Positions 12,601 through 26,800 of a stretch of DNA of 64,000 nucleotides are shown piece after piece. The stretch is from Costus lasius (lineage: Eukaryota; Streptophyta; Magnoliopsida; Zingiberales; Costaceae). Numbering within the stretch: the first letter of the stretch is position 1; each line of letters starts with the position of its first letter. Made by a program: the position numbers and the translations under genes. Under the pieces are notes generated by a model. That model was not told the DNA's origin and ran no database searches. It worked only from the letters and a program-made list of their open reading frames with translations. The stretch lies in NCBI GenBank assembly GCA_027563935.2, contig CM050447.1, positions 17,066,001 through 17,130,000 on the forward strand, in the 5' to 3' direction.

Positions 12601-13844
12601 AATTTCATAGAACTTTAACTAAAGTTTGTAAAACTTTGACTAAATTTCGTAGAATTCATAGAACTTGATCAAATTTCATAGAACTTTAACTAAAGTTCGT
12701 AGAAGTTTATGTAACTTGATCAATTTCATAGAACTTTGCCAAAAATTCAGAGAACTTTGACAAATTTCAAGAGAGATCTACTGGTTGAGTCTTCTTTTGA
12801 TAAAAACAACTCTTTTTGGAAAGCATTAGTAAAAAATGGCTAAGTTATAGCTTTACTCGAGATGGGGATTCTCCTTCGTGTTGTCTCTGTCTCCACTAAA
12901 GCTTTTTTCATCTTAAAAAAAATAGAAAGGAGACTTGGTTGCGTTGATTACCGTCAACCGTTTTCTGAGTTAAAAGTGACCACTTTTCAAGTTAAAATGG
13001 TCGGTTTTGCCTCCTATCTCTGCTCGGTTTTGCAGCTTCTCCTCTTGCTTCTGCCACTGTAGCCTCTTGGTACCACTTCTCCTCCTCCTCCTCCTCCTTC
13101 TTTCTCCCCTTCCTTTCCTTTTCTTCTTCTTCCACGGCTAACCTGTATTAGAAGCATGGTTTCGTTGCATCTCGTTCCTTTGCCTCTTGGCCCGTACTGG
13201 ACCTGTATTGGAAAGGTATGAACCAGAAAACCCGGCTGGTTTGGATTGGTTTTTAAAATATTGGTATGATTCCTTGTTTTGGATTTTGATAACAGTGTAT
13301 AAGAGTATTAAAGCGATTGAATTATTATCTCAGGAGATGTTCCGCGTGTGGATGGTCAACTGGCTGTTGCAAGAGCTTTTGGAGATCGGAGCTTGAAGGC
13401 ACACCTGAGTTCTGAGCCATATGTGGTGGATGAAGCTGTCGATGAAGATACCGAATTACTAATCCTAGCAAGTGATGGATTATGGAAGGTAAACAATTTA
13501 AACCAGATAAGGACTATTTTATGCTATGATTTTACTGCGACTGTAACTACTTACAGAGGAATATTTATCTAGTGCTAATTTATAACTCATGTGAAGCACA
13601 TGATTCACCTAGCTACTAAGTACATTACACATCCTTGGTTGAGAAATGGAGCGTATCTACTTGGCTATTGAAATTGTCGTTTTGATTTCTTTGTGTGTAT
13701 AAACAGGTAATGTCAAACCAAGAAGCAGTGGATTTGATCAAAGATGTAAAGGATCCTCAAGCAGCTGCAAAGCATCTAACAGAGGCGGCTCTTGCTAGGA
13801 AGAGCAAAGATGATATTTCTTGTATTGTAGTTAAGTTCAACTAG
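9694..13844 (+). CDS. protein phosphatase 2C (small cytosolic type), five exons, 283 aa
   Basis: A metal-dependent Ser/Thr phosphatase. Exons 9694-9726, 10414-10662, 10831-11107, 13334-13488 and 13707-13844 join in phase. The first exon encodes only MTGKEILHKIK, the start expected for this family, so the longer open frame from 10351 is intron read-through. Catalytic landmarks are in order: MEDYLVAEF, the metal-binding block FAIYDGHLGHDV, GRGGSTAVTAILI, VANVGDSRAV, DHEPTLERESIEEKGGFV, DGQLAVARAFGD, ILASDGLWKV and the closing SKDDISCIVVKF. No regulatory extension or membrane segment is visible and the length is normal, so it should be active. The protein resembles the group of Arabidopsis PP2Cs of about 280 aa that includes At1g34750; the precise orthologue cannot be told here. 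Intron 3 (11108-13333) is unusually long at 2.2 kb and holds repeat DNA. Confidence 0.95.
12430..13285 (+). repeat. dispersed repeat with ACCGG/TACTGG ends, in PP2C intron 3
   Basis: The block starts near GTACCGGTCTAACC and closes near CCCGTACTGGACCTG and TTTTTAAAATATTGGTATG. Its centre holds a pyrimidine/purine-rich tract (CTCCTCCTCCTCCTCCTTC around 13080-13135). The same arrangement (tacYGGt-type ends, GAA/CTT-rich centre, then a closing 'tttaaa..ttggta' motif) recurs near 21780-22235 and 61045-61340. I infer an undescribed or at least unnamed dispersed element; the transposition type is unclear. Confidence 0.4.
12590..12770 (+). repeat. degenerate short tandem repeat (TTTCATAGAACTTTAAC type)
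   Basis: Seven or more imperfect units of about 20-25 bp lie end to end. They share CATAGAACTT followed by a variant of GACTAAATTTCGTAGAA or AACTAAAGTTCGTAGAA. It sits inside the dispersed repeat in PP2C intron 3 and has no coding potential. Confidence 0.6.
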
Positions 13845-16800
13845 ACAAAATGTTTCAATCTTTCACCACCACAACTCCTGCAAAAAAAAGCTTATATTTA
13901 CTAGTTCGGCCTGATTGTTTGGAATAAGTTGTAAAACTGGTTGTCTAGAATAAGTTGCAAAGTGTATGCAGAATGCAGCGTAGAATATTGTAGATCAAAC
14001 TTAGGAAACGTCATTAGTTTAGTATTTAGATCACGTTGGTTCCGCTGCAGTGCTAAAAAGAATGTCTTGTTTTCATTTGAATGCGCCATCAGAACAGAGT
14101 CTGTTTAGAAACATTGTTAGGGTTGTAAAGAGCACTTGCTTTCATTTGATTGCCCCGTAAGAACATTGTATATTCGGTAATTAAGCTTTAAATATGTTTG
14201 AACAGAATTCATTTCAGCTCATTGTTGTTTACAAATTACTTGATAATTCGATTGATTTACTTTTTTTTTTATTTCTTAGCATACTTTACAGTTTGATTAT
14301 TCATTTTGGATTTTTGTATGCGAACATAGTATATACTTGAGAGTTAAATTTGGTGAATAAAGTATTGATTTATATCTACGTAAGTACTAAAGAAATAAAA
14401 ATCTCAAGTTCGATTCTTGAGTTCATGATTCAACCACTTGTACAAGGTAACGTCTTTGTTTTTTTTTTTTTTACAACTACATAGTCTTTTCTTATAAGGA
14501 AAAAGTGAGAGATCGTGAATTAATAATAAGAAAAACCTAGTCAAAATTAATAGTTACTTAGTTCAATCGGTAAGAATCTTACCTGTTGAAAATAAAATTT
14601 TGAGATCAAGTTCTGTCAAATTGATTAAATCTTTTATTAAAAAAAATACTATATTAAGTAACATATGCTTGATTGGTCAACATAAATAAATTAATATGTT
14701 AATTGAAAAGACGTGGCATTAATGATAAGAATCTTCGCATTAATGAAGATCCTTGCCTCGTCGAGCAATACCACGAGGCATCAAGCCACCCAATACAAAT
14801 CAAGATGACACCATACACTTGATCCTTAAATTCAAGACCAAATCATGGGAAAACATTTTGCAGCGCTATAGCTGTGACACAATTTCGTGAGGTGGAATTC
14901 TAGATTTTATAAAATTTTATGATAAATATTGTGAAATTATGGAAGTAAAAAATTTTACGTTATTCTGAGGCACATATATCATGAAATCTTCTCACAGCCG
15001 AGTACCCAACTGTAGGTCGGTGCAGCTAGGTACCCAGCTATAAAAAAAAATTTTATTTCAAGAGCCACAAAATCACGAACAAGGGAGCAAATATGTGATT
15101 GTGTTTTCTTAAATAAAAAATTATAAAAAAATAAAAAATACATTGAATCTAGTAATATTTTTAACCCAAATTCAATATATTTTTCATTCTATCTTTTCAA
15201 TTTTTCATTAAAAAACACACTATATAGAGTCATGTGCCCAAGAGATTCTCCCAGGTGACATTCGATCCCTATAATTAGGGAACCGTTGGCGCCTTCATGA
15301 ATTCCATGTGCAAATGACTATTAAGCCACCACACTTTCCATCTTCATCAAGGAAAGAATCAAGCGGTGCAAATAACAATATATTTTTTTTTTTCTTAATG
15401 TCCACCAATCAATAATTTTCCAAAGGGATTATTCATCCCTTGGTCTGCCATCTCACCTTTTTCTTTGATATTCAAACTTTGAGATGGTCTATGAGACCTT
15501 GAAATTGCATGTAATGAAAAAAATATATATAGCTGAATGATGAAATGAATTCTGTATTTCCTTTTGAAAGGTTTCTCTCCTCTTTCTCATCCAGCGACAA
15601 AGGCTCCGCTCCCCGCTTTTTTTTTTCTAGCTGAGTGGCAACTCTCTCTCCCTCATCATCTCTTTCCTTTTAAGTTATCAGCAAGCAAAAAAAACCAAGT
15701 AACAAAGAAACAAACTACAAGGTGTTGCAAGTCATTTTTTTCTTCATCCTTTAGAACCACTAGTTCAAGATTGGTGTTGACTTTCCATCAAGCAGGAGCT
15801 CCACAAGTCTTCTCCTTCAATTGAACCCACAACATTTAAGTGACTTCAACTAGAATCAAGATCTATACCTTCAAAAAGAAACCAATACCCACTTTGACTT
15901 AAAATTTATATTTCATATTTATTTAAGATTTTTAATATTTTTCTACTTACTAAATGAGCCACAATGTATTTTTTTTCTTTAGATTATCATAATTATCTAT
16001 TTTCATTGGTAATCTATAATTTTTTTTATTTTTATAGAATTTTAAGATAAAAAGATGAGAATTAGTATATTTTAAAAATTTTAAAATTACAGAATAAAGC
16101 ATATAAAAGATCACGACCAACTGATGACAAAAGTCATGACCACGATTATTTTGCCAAAGAGAATATATTAAGGGCATGATTGCATTTCAAAAGGCAAACA
16201 AATGATATTCATAAAGGATGCCATGATCTAAGTCAGAGATCATTATCATGCCCTTTCACAATACAAAAGGATTTATGTGCAAAAGATACCACAGTCGAGG
16301 TCATGGCTTCATTCGCCCACACAATTTTCATATCCAATTTGACTTTATTTCAATTTCTTTCTAAAGGTGAAGCCTTAAAACTATATAAAATCCACGATGA
16401 TCTTTTATATAAAACTATATAAAACTATAGAACAAAATCCACGATGAAAAAGATTGAAAAGAACAATGAATCTATAAAACATACCCTAAAACCTATTTAA
16501 ATGCCACTTTCTTGGATCAATCTAAAACCTGTTTAGAGGCCGCTTGGAGTAACACAGAATTTTAATGCACTAAAGGCTAAAAAGGAGCTTAGAGGTATAG
16601 CATTCAAAATAATTGCTATGATAATCCTTGATAAAAGGAGTCACCACTTGTTTTCTTCTATATTTCTCTTATTTGCTTTTGAGAATTTTGGATATCTAAT
16701 GATTTAATATTTTGATTTCTCTACTTTATAATTTGTAACACTCCATGAACTATGGCGATATATGCAAGTACTAAAACCACCACGATCAGTTAATTGCAAA

Positions 16801-17422
16801 TATTCATTGATGTAGATATTAATTCAACAATTACATTTATATGGTAAAAGAAAGCTTTGAGATGCTCTTGTGTGGATTTGTTTGCTTATACATCAATCAT
16901 CATGTGAACCTAGAATCTTGATGCAAATTCCTGCAAATATTTGCCGGAATACCGTTCAATAGAAAAGCATCGTGTAAGAGATATTTGTTTCAACAAATAA
17001 ACGGAGAAAGATTATGTATACGAAAGTCTACTGTCTGGAACACACCTTATATGATTATTCTCGTGAACAACAGTCTAGCACAAGAGTAAGGACAACCTTT
17101 TTTTCCAGCGTCAGAATTTACTGCAATAACAACCCGCCAATAAGAAGAAAGATTACTATAAGAGATCATTTTCAGAAATCTTCACAAATAATTAGTGTAA
17201 GAAGGCCAATTTTCATCACAAAAGAGGCAGCCACGCTCTGCAATTTATTTAGGAAAAACCATGCCAACGACTGAAACATCCTCAACCTAATCTTCTATTC
17301 ATGTATTATATACGTTCTCCAACATAGCAACATAAGCATGAATATTTCAAAAAACTTATGTTTGTATCTTCAGATGGTAGACCAAAACCTGAAAGGCGCA
17401 AGAGATGGACTAAGAAGCAGAA
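13845..17422. other. intergenic DNA between converging PP2C and RING1 genes
   Basis: This is the 3' flank of both genes, which converge here. It is AT-rich with no recognisable coding region; the open frames at 15564-15824, 16180-16422 and 17014-17274 lack family features. It contains two possible tRNA-derived SINE remnants (listed separately) and poly-T runs near 14262-14271, 14459-14472 and 15390. Confidence 0.5.
14330..14472 (+). mobile_element. possible tRNA-derived SINE remnant
   Basis: CAAGTTCGATTCTTGAG (about 14405-14421) resembles a pol III box B (consensus GGTTCGANTCC). About 55 bp upstream, GAGTTAAATTTGGTGAAT loosely resembles a box A. The unit ends in a poly-T run at 14459-14472, as some plant SINEs do. 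A second box A-like TAGTTCAATCGGTAAGAA at about 14557-14574 is followed by AGATCAAGTTCTGTC at 14610, hinting at another diverged copy next to it. Support is only motif-level. Confidence 0.3.
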
Positions 17423-20400
17423 CTATAGGGAGAAATAATTAGTTGCGTTAATGGAATAGCTCACCAGCTCCCCTTGATCGCTGGTGAAAGCACTATGCAG
17501 AGTTCCAAGAGATTCTTGTCCTTCCAGCTTTTGCAGCCCCAATGAAGGTTCCCTGTAAGCTGCACCTGTAGAGTTCATCGCTTCGCTTGCGGCTACTCCA
17601 CCTTGAGGCGTACTTGCGTGTATCTCAACTTCCTCAGCTGGTATAGATATCTGAAGAGCAATATACTGCATGAAAAGAAGAAAGAATTTCCACATTACAA
17701 ATGAGCTGTTCCATTTAAATAATTTCGGAAGCATGTTACCTATAGGGAAAAAAGTGGAAATGAAGACTTACTTCCCTAAGGTGTCTAATTGACATGGTAG
17801 GACGGCAACAAAGGTATGATTGTTGCAAATTTGGTACTTTCTCTTTGTCCAAAGGGACCAGGTTCAGATGCACAATACACTGAAAATCAGATCGTAGAAA
17901 AACTACTCTTTAGCAATTTAGCAAAAAATGACGGGGCAAGACAAAAAGTTAATTGCTGTCCTTTTATTCGTACCTCATCATCATTGTCATCCAAACTACG
18001 AAAGTAATCCACCAATTTGGTAACGCGCCCACCCTTGGCCATCCGACCATTTGAACCGCTCACAATACCATGCCTAGTTTGACTGCGTGCACCATTCTTA
18101 CCCCAGGCAAGTATCTCTTTGCTCCCTGTCTGCAAAGGGGAAGACCTAATGTACTCTCTGTTAGTTTCATGATCAAGAATCTCATCATTGCAAGCATCAG
18201 CATGGGGGGTTGTCCTGGCTGGAGAAGATCGCGGTGCACTCCATCTTTTGAGTCTTTTTGTTCTTCTATCAGGAGAGGGCTCATCAGCAGATGAGTAACT
18301 CTTACCAACGTCATTAGCATTTTCTTCCACCTCATCATCAGAGGCTGCAACGGTAACATCACGACCATCATTACCACCTTTTCCATTGCTATAGTTTCGA
18401 TAATTTCCTTGTGATCTTCTTGAAAAAGCAGTGGTTGTGGTTCTTGATGTTGATCTTTTCCGACCAAGAGCTTCTAATTGTCGTTGAAATATCTCAGCTA
18501 TAGATTCCTGCAGCTAATGTGAAAAAAGAAATTGCTTTAAGATAAAGTACGAGCTTCGACATTGACTAAAAGAATAGAAACCATCAAGAATAATACTCAA
18601 TTCCACATTCTGGTGATACCTTCTTATTTCGAGACACCTCTTCTTCATCGAATGCAAGTTCCTGCGGTCAGATATATTTAACCAATAGCGAAGCAACCTC
18701 ATATAGCAGAAGCAAACCAACAAAACATTAAAATAAAAACTGCATATGTATCGGGTGTGCGAACAAAAATGACAACCATTTTACCTCTTCCTCATACTTA
18801 TCAATATCTGGATATATAGCAGCAATAAGGGCATCATAATTGGGGTCATCTCTTAAAGAACGCCGACTTGCACAATGAGTGCGGCATGCAGGACACTCAT
18901 TATTTCTACAAAAGCATTCAACATTGTTCAAGCTTAAAATACCATTTAAACTAGTTATATACTTTCAGAAACCCTAGTTACATAGAATGGTTTTCTCAGT
19001 ATAATTACAAAATCGCAAAGAAATAACACAGTTTGGCGGCATACCCAAGACGCATTGATTTGTCAATGCATGCCCTACAAAACCGATGCAGGCACTCCAT
19101 AACTGTTCTCGTCTTCCTGATTATACCTGGTATATAAAGGCTTCAATGAACTTGGAGCTTTTCATCAGAGAGAGAATTAGCAAGTTGTGACAGCATTTAA
19201 TTGTTGATAGAAAATCACAACGATGGTGTCAACAGAAGTACTGAAGCATAACCCAATACTACAAGAGATAATAGAGCCTTATCCAAAAGGAGATGTTCAC
19301 ATATATCATGCAAATCACCAGATGATCAATAGTCATCTTCATCACCAGTCAAATGATTATCCTACAGATTTAATGAATTTGATTCTCATCTGTCATCTGA
19401 GTACCTTCTAAGTTACTTAAGCATACGAACAGTGTGTGGTTCCCCGGAACACAATATCAATGACCTCCAACACATATCAACTCGTACAAAATAAATGGTC
19501 CAAGTTAAGCACAAAAGACTTCTATGATCGAGAAATATTGAACCTTTCAGATATGAGGGAGTAGAAAGTCATATTCATCAATAGAAGAAAGTCAAAGTTT
19601 CTTTCCTAACGAGTATTATGTTGTGTGTACTGATGGATCTTTGGAAAATCTTCTAATACTACTGCAAAAGGTCTATTTACTTAATTAATACAGTGCAAGT
19701 AATTGCAACAAAATCTTTTCTAGAACAAACAATGTATCCTCCAATGGCAGTGGAACGGGGGTTTGGAGAACTTTATACGAAGATAATCAAAACAGATGAA
19801 CAGCTTCTGGAAAGCATCAAGACTGTTAGCAAATTATCAGTATCCATAAAGGATCTTCTTCATGTCCTTCAAACCTAAAACACATTCTAGATGATAGCAT
19901 CTTTTGGCCAGCTAAGCTAATGTTAAAGGGTTGTTGCACATAAATTAAATTGTACCGGCAGGCTGGCATATGACTTTGCTACTTCAGCAAGGTTAAACAT
20001 TAATAGTTACTTTGATGCTTTGGTCAACCCTACTGTAGCAAATTGGAATCCCATTGATGCAGGAAAAGAGAGTTAAAGGGAACAGAGAAGTGAGGAAGAA
20101 GATAGACCGAAGAACTAGATATAAAATTTCATTTGAAGCCTATCTTTTCAAGATTGTCAAAAATGCATTCTAAATTTTAGGATCTTCCGAGCCGGAAAAT
20201 CATTCTGAAATAAATATAGGATCTGAAATATGGTAGGATCTTTTAATCTCAATCCTAAGTGAACAGGTAGGAGTTTAGATTTGATTACTATTATACCAAA
20301 AATTAATAATTTATTATAACAAAAGCCTTAAAATTGATATATGATATAATTTCTCGTCTTTAATTGTCATCATTTGCTCTTTCTTTAATAAACATTCATC

Positions 20401-20827
20401 AACTTAAGCTTGTTGTCATCTCTAACTATATTTGTCTATTTCAACTATTTATCTTAATCAGCCTTGTAACTTTTGTCATCTTTATTTAGCGCTTTTATTT
20501 TCATTTTTGTCATTTTAATTATCATTATCATCTATACCTTTATCTTCGTCATTTTCAATGCTTTTATATTATTGTCTTTATATTGAATGTCTTTGTTTTT
20601 ATAATTTCATTGTATACATTTGTTGTATTCATCTTCTATTAGCTTATCTCTATCATCATCACCTCACATATATGCAATTTCATAGTTTTACACTGTACAA
20701 CTAATACATTAAAATGTCAGACATATATTTTAACCTTAAAACATGATACTAGATAGATATATATTGATTTTTTTTATTACTTATCACTTATTAAAATATT
20801 TATCTTACTCTTAAGTTTAATTAAATG

Positions 20828-20874
<47 letters not shown>

Positions 20875-23800
20875 GTAATTTGGTAGGATCTTACGATCCG
20901 ATCATACAAGGCCATCTCCATCCTAACAACCTTCATCATCATTTTCATTATCTAAATCTTTATATAAGCTTTAAGCCCATGATCAAACAAAATACACATC
21001 AATACTAACATAACTACTCACAAAAACACTACACGTTTACTTACATTAAAATAATTACTCATTAACACATTATAATACTTCAATTTCCGCTAATATAATC
21101 TAATTGAGAATCAATTACATTACAATATGATTTTCCCTCTAATAAAGACTCAACCATCAAATGGCATACATGTTAGTGGATAGGTCTAGGGTACAAGGTG
21201 CGATTTTTATTTCCGCTTCTTGGTTCTAGTGGTTAAAGTAAGCATAGAATTGGCAAAATATAAAAAGGGAAAGGAGTGTGGATCATAGTCTAAAATACTA
21301 GTATCTTACATTAGTAAGAAGAGCTTAATGGCTTCACTCTCAAAAAATAAAATTAATAATTATTTTGATATATTTGATTAAAATTGGAACCAAAATAATT
21401 ATATATTGAAATATAATATCATACCCTGAATATAAAACATTTTGTCATGATTTTGAATTAGCCTCATGCCTCTATTCCATCTCACAAGTCCTAGAAATCT
21501 ATAAAAATTAAAAAATTATAATTAATTATTATTTTAATATACTTGTTTAAAATTGGAGTCAAAATATTTTAATTTATTTCCATTTTGGTCACATCATACA
21601 TGTCATTAGAATCTAAAAATTTTAAAATTAATCATAGGTGTGAATTATGGTATTTATATAATTAAAAATAAAACTAAAAATACTACAAAAAAATTTATGG
21701 TACATACCATGCAATTAAGAGCTTATCTAATAAACTCATCTAGTAAGAGCTCTTACTATATTTAGAAAGAATGACAACTATTTACCGATGTTGGTTCGGC
21801 ACCGGGATAGCTTAGTACTAAGCGAAAAGAGGTGAAATGAAGCAGGCAAAAAGAGAAAAAGTGGAGTGGGGAAGAAGAGAAGGAAGAAGAAGAAAGAGGA
21901 GGAAGTGTATCGGTCCCCTCAAGCTTCCTACGAGCTTCCACATAGCAATGAAAGCTCCCTAGAGACTTAGGACATTGTGGGAGGGAAGTAGGCACGAAAG
22001 GCGAAGAGAAAGATGTACCAATCCCCTCGAGCTCGTTGGGAGCTTCCTTGCAACGTCGCGGGAGGCAGATGCGAGAGGCAAGACATGGTACTCCTTCCTA
22101 CTGCTCGGGTCGCGAGCTTCTTCCTTTGCTCGCTCGGTTTGTCCAGTTCAATTCGGTATATACTAGTATGGTATCGGTCCGAGCCTAAAACATTATTGCG
22201 GCTTAGACTAGCATTTTAAACCTTGGTATGCTAAAGTCTACATGTCTCGTACAAACTTTGAAATGTGACGATTACAGGATAAACATAAATCACATATAGC
22301 CAATTATGTATTAAGATAGTTGGCATTCCTTTTAGATGTAGTAGGAGATCATACTAAATGACTTCATTAGAGAAGTAGTCACAAAGTACTATATCATAAG
22401 TTAGTTTTATTAGTGTTTTTACTCTCAAATTTCAATTTATACAAATACCACAATTCACAACTATGATTAATTTTAAAATTTTCAAGTTCCAAGGATATGT
22501 GGATGTACCTGAAGGGGCAGGCCAATTTAAAATCAAGTCAAAAGTTTTAATTACAAGATATGATATTATATTTCAATATTTAAGCATTTTGATTTTTATT
22601 TTAATTAAATATATCAAAATAATTATTGATTCTTTTATTTTAGATTTTCTGGACATGTGGGATGGATCCAGAGGTGCAGGGTTGGTTCAAGATCTGCCAA
22701 AGGTTTCATATTCGATGTATGATATTGTATTTTAATTTATAAGTATCTTAATTTCAATTTTAATCAAGTATAGCAAAATAATTCTTAACTCTAAATTAAT
22801 AAAAATTAAACTAAATTATTTTAAACTAAATTAAAGAAACTTTTTATAAACATAATCATAATATTTTATAAACATAATAATAATAATAATTTTTAATAAT
22901 CATAATAATTATATCTTTTTACAAGTTTCCATGATATATGGGATAGAGCTAGAGGGGTGGGGCTAATTCATATGCAAGGTTATTAGGTCCTTAGCTATCC
23001 CAATTCTAAAATTTCATTTGAAGTTGTAAACTTATCGTATTCCCGTACATATATGCTCAATTTCACTTTTTTACTCAAAGTACCTTACAATTGCTTAAAA
23101 TTATTTCTTTTGAGACTAAAGCATTAAACGGGAGGATAAAAACCCTAAATGGAGAAAAAAAACTTAGTTTCAGGCAGAGCAAGTTGAACAGGCCATATTA
23201 TGTGCTAGTACACCTAGTGTTAGGCCTAGTTCAGGCCGGTTTAGCCCAAGGCCCAGTGGGCTGAACTCAAGCCCAAGCCCAGCCCAAGATTGATGAAGCA
23301 GCACTCAGCCGCATGAGAGAAAGGCGTGGTCAACGAGCAATGTTGACCACGCCAAAATCGGAAGACGTGGAGTCTTCAACAGCAAAGTCGTCTCTTCCAA
23401 AAACGCGAACGCGGCGTCAGCTCGTGCGAGCTCTTCGAGGGACGCAGCGGCATCCGATTTTGGCAGGAGGCGCGGGCAGGTTCTTCGGACACGAAAATCG
23501 CAGGCGGCGATTTTCGATTCCGCCGGACGCGGGAGCAAAGCAAGTGGTCCACGCAGAGTATGCGAGAAGATCGGATGCGTGTGGAGTCTTCTAGCGACGT
23601 TGGCGAGAACCTTGGCGAAGGCTTCGGGGGCAGTGGCTCTGCCTTCACGCGCAACGGACGCAGTGAGAGAGAGACGAGCGACCTCACCCCAGCAGAAGCG
23701 TCGGATGCGGAGCGCTTCCTTCAGCGGCGTGGACTCCAAATTTGGAAAAGGCAGACCAAGGACGTTGGACACGAAGGCTGCAAGAAAGGTCGGCGGACCT

Positions 23801-26800
23801 CTTCTATAAAGCCAGAAGGAGAGCTGCGAGCCAGGGGATCGACTCTAGCTTCATCTGAGAGATCCACGAAGGGAATCGAGAGAGGAGATTCCTTCGAGAG
23901 AGAGAGGAAGGGTGAGGCGTCGAAAGGTCTGTAAGTCGGCGGCAAGTCGCCGCCAACGTGAGAGGACGAGGGGTGAGGGGTTTTTGTAGTTCGAATTTTT
24001 GGAGAAATCGAGCGAAGTTTTTTCCCCTGTTTTCCTCTATTCCGGCGAGATCTTCTCCTCTATTCCTGTTCCGGTGTTTCGGCGTCGATTCCTCTTCTCC
24101 GGCGCCGACGACGACTTCTGGGTCGGCGGCGAGTGTCTGAGGACGAGGGGCGTTCTCTCCTCTTCAGCACGTCCGGGTCTTCCGGCAACTCCGCGGCGAT
24201 GAACGACATGTGAGTGTCGAGCAAAGACGTCGTGGGAGAGACGAAGCTCTGGCGTTCGACTCGAGGCGCGAGTCAACGCGCTGAGACAGTCAACAGAGGA
24301 AATCGATTTCGAATGCGAAATCTGGACGCTGACGTCGGGCTAACATAGTAACGTCAGCACACGTAATTCGGCAGCAGGCGGCGAGAATTCGAGTGGCGTG
24401 GGTCAACGATTTTGACCATAGTAGGTAAATTGATTTAGGGTTCCGATTCTTTCCGGATTTACCGTGCGCTTTGTAATATGGGGATAAATATTATTCGGGG
24501 AAATTAGGGTTTTCTATTTGGGTCAAAATTTTGAGTCGGAAACCCTAGGCAGTTCACGCTCTGGTGTTCCGCTGGACAGCCCTAAGACAGCGGTTAAGCA
24601 CCAGTTTAGGGTTGATCCGACCAGGGTGTGACAACTGGTATCAGAGCCTAAAGATTCAGCCAGGATGGTGAATCAAGGAGATCGCATAGCACGGATCGAG
24701 CAGGTGCTCGGTTTGACAGGGAACAGTAAAGACGCGGTGGTTTCTCAGGTGGAAGATCTCCATTGCATGATAGAGGAACAGAGGTTGCAAATCCTTGCCT
24801 TTCAGTAAACTTTGGCTGGAGTAGTTGAGGCGCAGCAGAACGTCGAAGGGACGGAAGCGCTACATGAACAGGTAGTTGCCTTGCAGGGACAAGTAGCAAC
24901 CTTGACGGCACAAGTAACCAACACCACGGCAGCCCAGCAGCAGATATTGGCAGACCTTGCGGTGATGCGCATGGCATTAGCGCAAGCACAAGGCGGTGCC
25001 CCTACAGCAACCATGATGGAGTATGGAGCTCCCAGAGGAAAGGTTCGCACCCCAGAACCTGCAGTGTTCAAGGGGGCCAGATCGGCCAAAGTGTTGGGTA
25101 ACTTTCTTTGAGATGTAGAACAATACTTTGATGCTAATCATGTTTCAGACCCGGAGAAGGTGAGGGTGTGCACAGCATACCTCTCAGATGATGCGAAACT
25201 TTGGTGGAGGACCAAAGCTTATTCGACATCAGAAGCAGCTGGTTGGACATGGGAGGTGTTCCGAGAGGAGCTGCGGCAGCAGTTCCTTCCCGGAAACTCG
25301 GTGGACCAGGCACGAGAAGCGGTGGATCGGCTAAAGCACACAGGGACGATCCAGGAGTATGTCAGGGCGTTCTCCGCACTGATGTTGGAGCTACCTGAGA
25401 TGGCGGAAGGAGACAGGAGGTACTTCTTCCTCCGAAATCTCCAACCATGGGCGGCGGCTGAGGTCCGACGACATGCGCCGCAAGACTGGAGGACGGCCGC
25501 AGCTATAGCCGAGTCTCTCGTGGACCAGAGAACTTCGGGAACGACCTTTCAGAGAGCACTGAGGTCGCCCCCGAAGCGACCATCTCCACCCAGAGCAAGA
25601 GCGCCTGAGAGAGAAAGGCTCTCTCTCCGGCGAAACGGAGGTCAGCCGGCATGGCAGGAGCAGACCCGACCTGTAGAGAGAGGGCAAGGTCAACTAAGAC
25701 CGATTGATTACTTCTTGTGCAAAGGACCACATCGGATACGCGATTGTCCGGACCGACAGCGGGTGAACGCAATTGCAACGATCGTGCATCGGGAGCTAGC
25801 TGAGAAACTGGCGGTGGATGATGAACCAGTAGAGGCCCGCATAGGAGGTATGTACATTGCCTCAATGGTCGTTGGCAGAACTTCACCGACCCACTCAGAT
25901 GCAGGGCCGAAAAACACCGTCGGCCAGAGCAACATCGAACAGAAGACGAGCTTCGGAGATGCGAGGCTCCCGCAGGAAACTCGGACATGGGCGCAGGTGA
26001 CATCTTCGGCGAGTGAGGGGGACGCAAAGACGACGTCTCCCCCACCGGCTCCTTCGGGCAAAGATTGTGGAGGGCAAATAGACATCGACAGGAATTAGCT
26101 TGCCGAGTGATGGAAGGAAAAGGAGGCGCAAGGTCCAGATTGGTTTAAGAAAGATCTCTGTGGAGAGAGAACTCTTGAAGGATGCCGACGAGCGCAGGCT
26201 TGAGCGCCTGTCACGGACATCGAGGGCGATGTCCAAATTGGGCGGGGGAGAATTGTTAGGCCTGGTTCAGACCGGTTCAGCCCAAGGCCCAATGGGCTGA
26301 ACCCAAGCCCAAGATCGATGAAGCAGCACTCAGCCGCATGAGAGAAAGGCGTGGTCAACGAGCAATGTTGACCACACCAAAATTGGAAGATGTGGAGTCT
26401 TCAACAGCAAAGTCGTCTCTTCCGGAAACGCGGACGCGGCCTTGGCTCGTGCGAGCTCTTCGAGGGACGCAGCGGCATCCAATTCTGGCGGGAGGCGCGG
26501 GCAGGTTCTTCGGACACGGAAATCGCAAGTGGCGATTTCTGATTCCGCCAGACGCGGGAGCAAAGCGAGTGGTCCACGCAGAGCATGCGAGAAGATCGGA
26601 CGCGTGCGGAGTCTTCTGGCGACGTTGGCGAGAACCTCGGCGAAGGCTTCGAGGGCAGCGGCTCTGCCTTCACACGCAACGCACGCAGTGAGAGGGAGAC
26701 GAGCGACCTCACCTCCAGCAGAAGCGTCGGATGCGGAGCGCTTCCTTCGGCGGCGTGGACTCCAAATTTGGAAAAGGTGGACCGAGGACGTCGGACGTGA

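Noticed and set aside
23305..23934. Several overlapping open frames (Arg/Ser-rich) on both strands
   Set aside because: They lie in the GC-rich LTR of the element at 23218-27666 and recur in its other LTR at 26330-27017 with changed frames and no protein family; LTR shadows.
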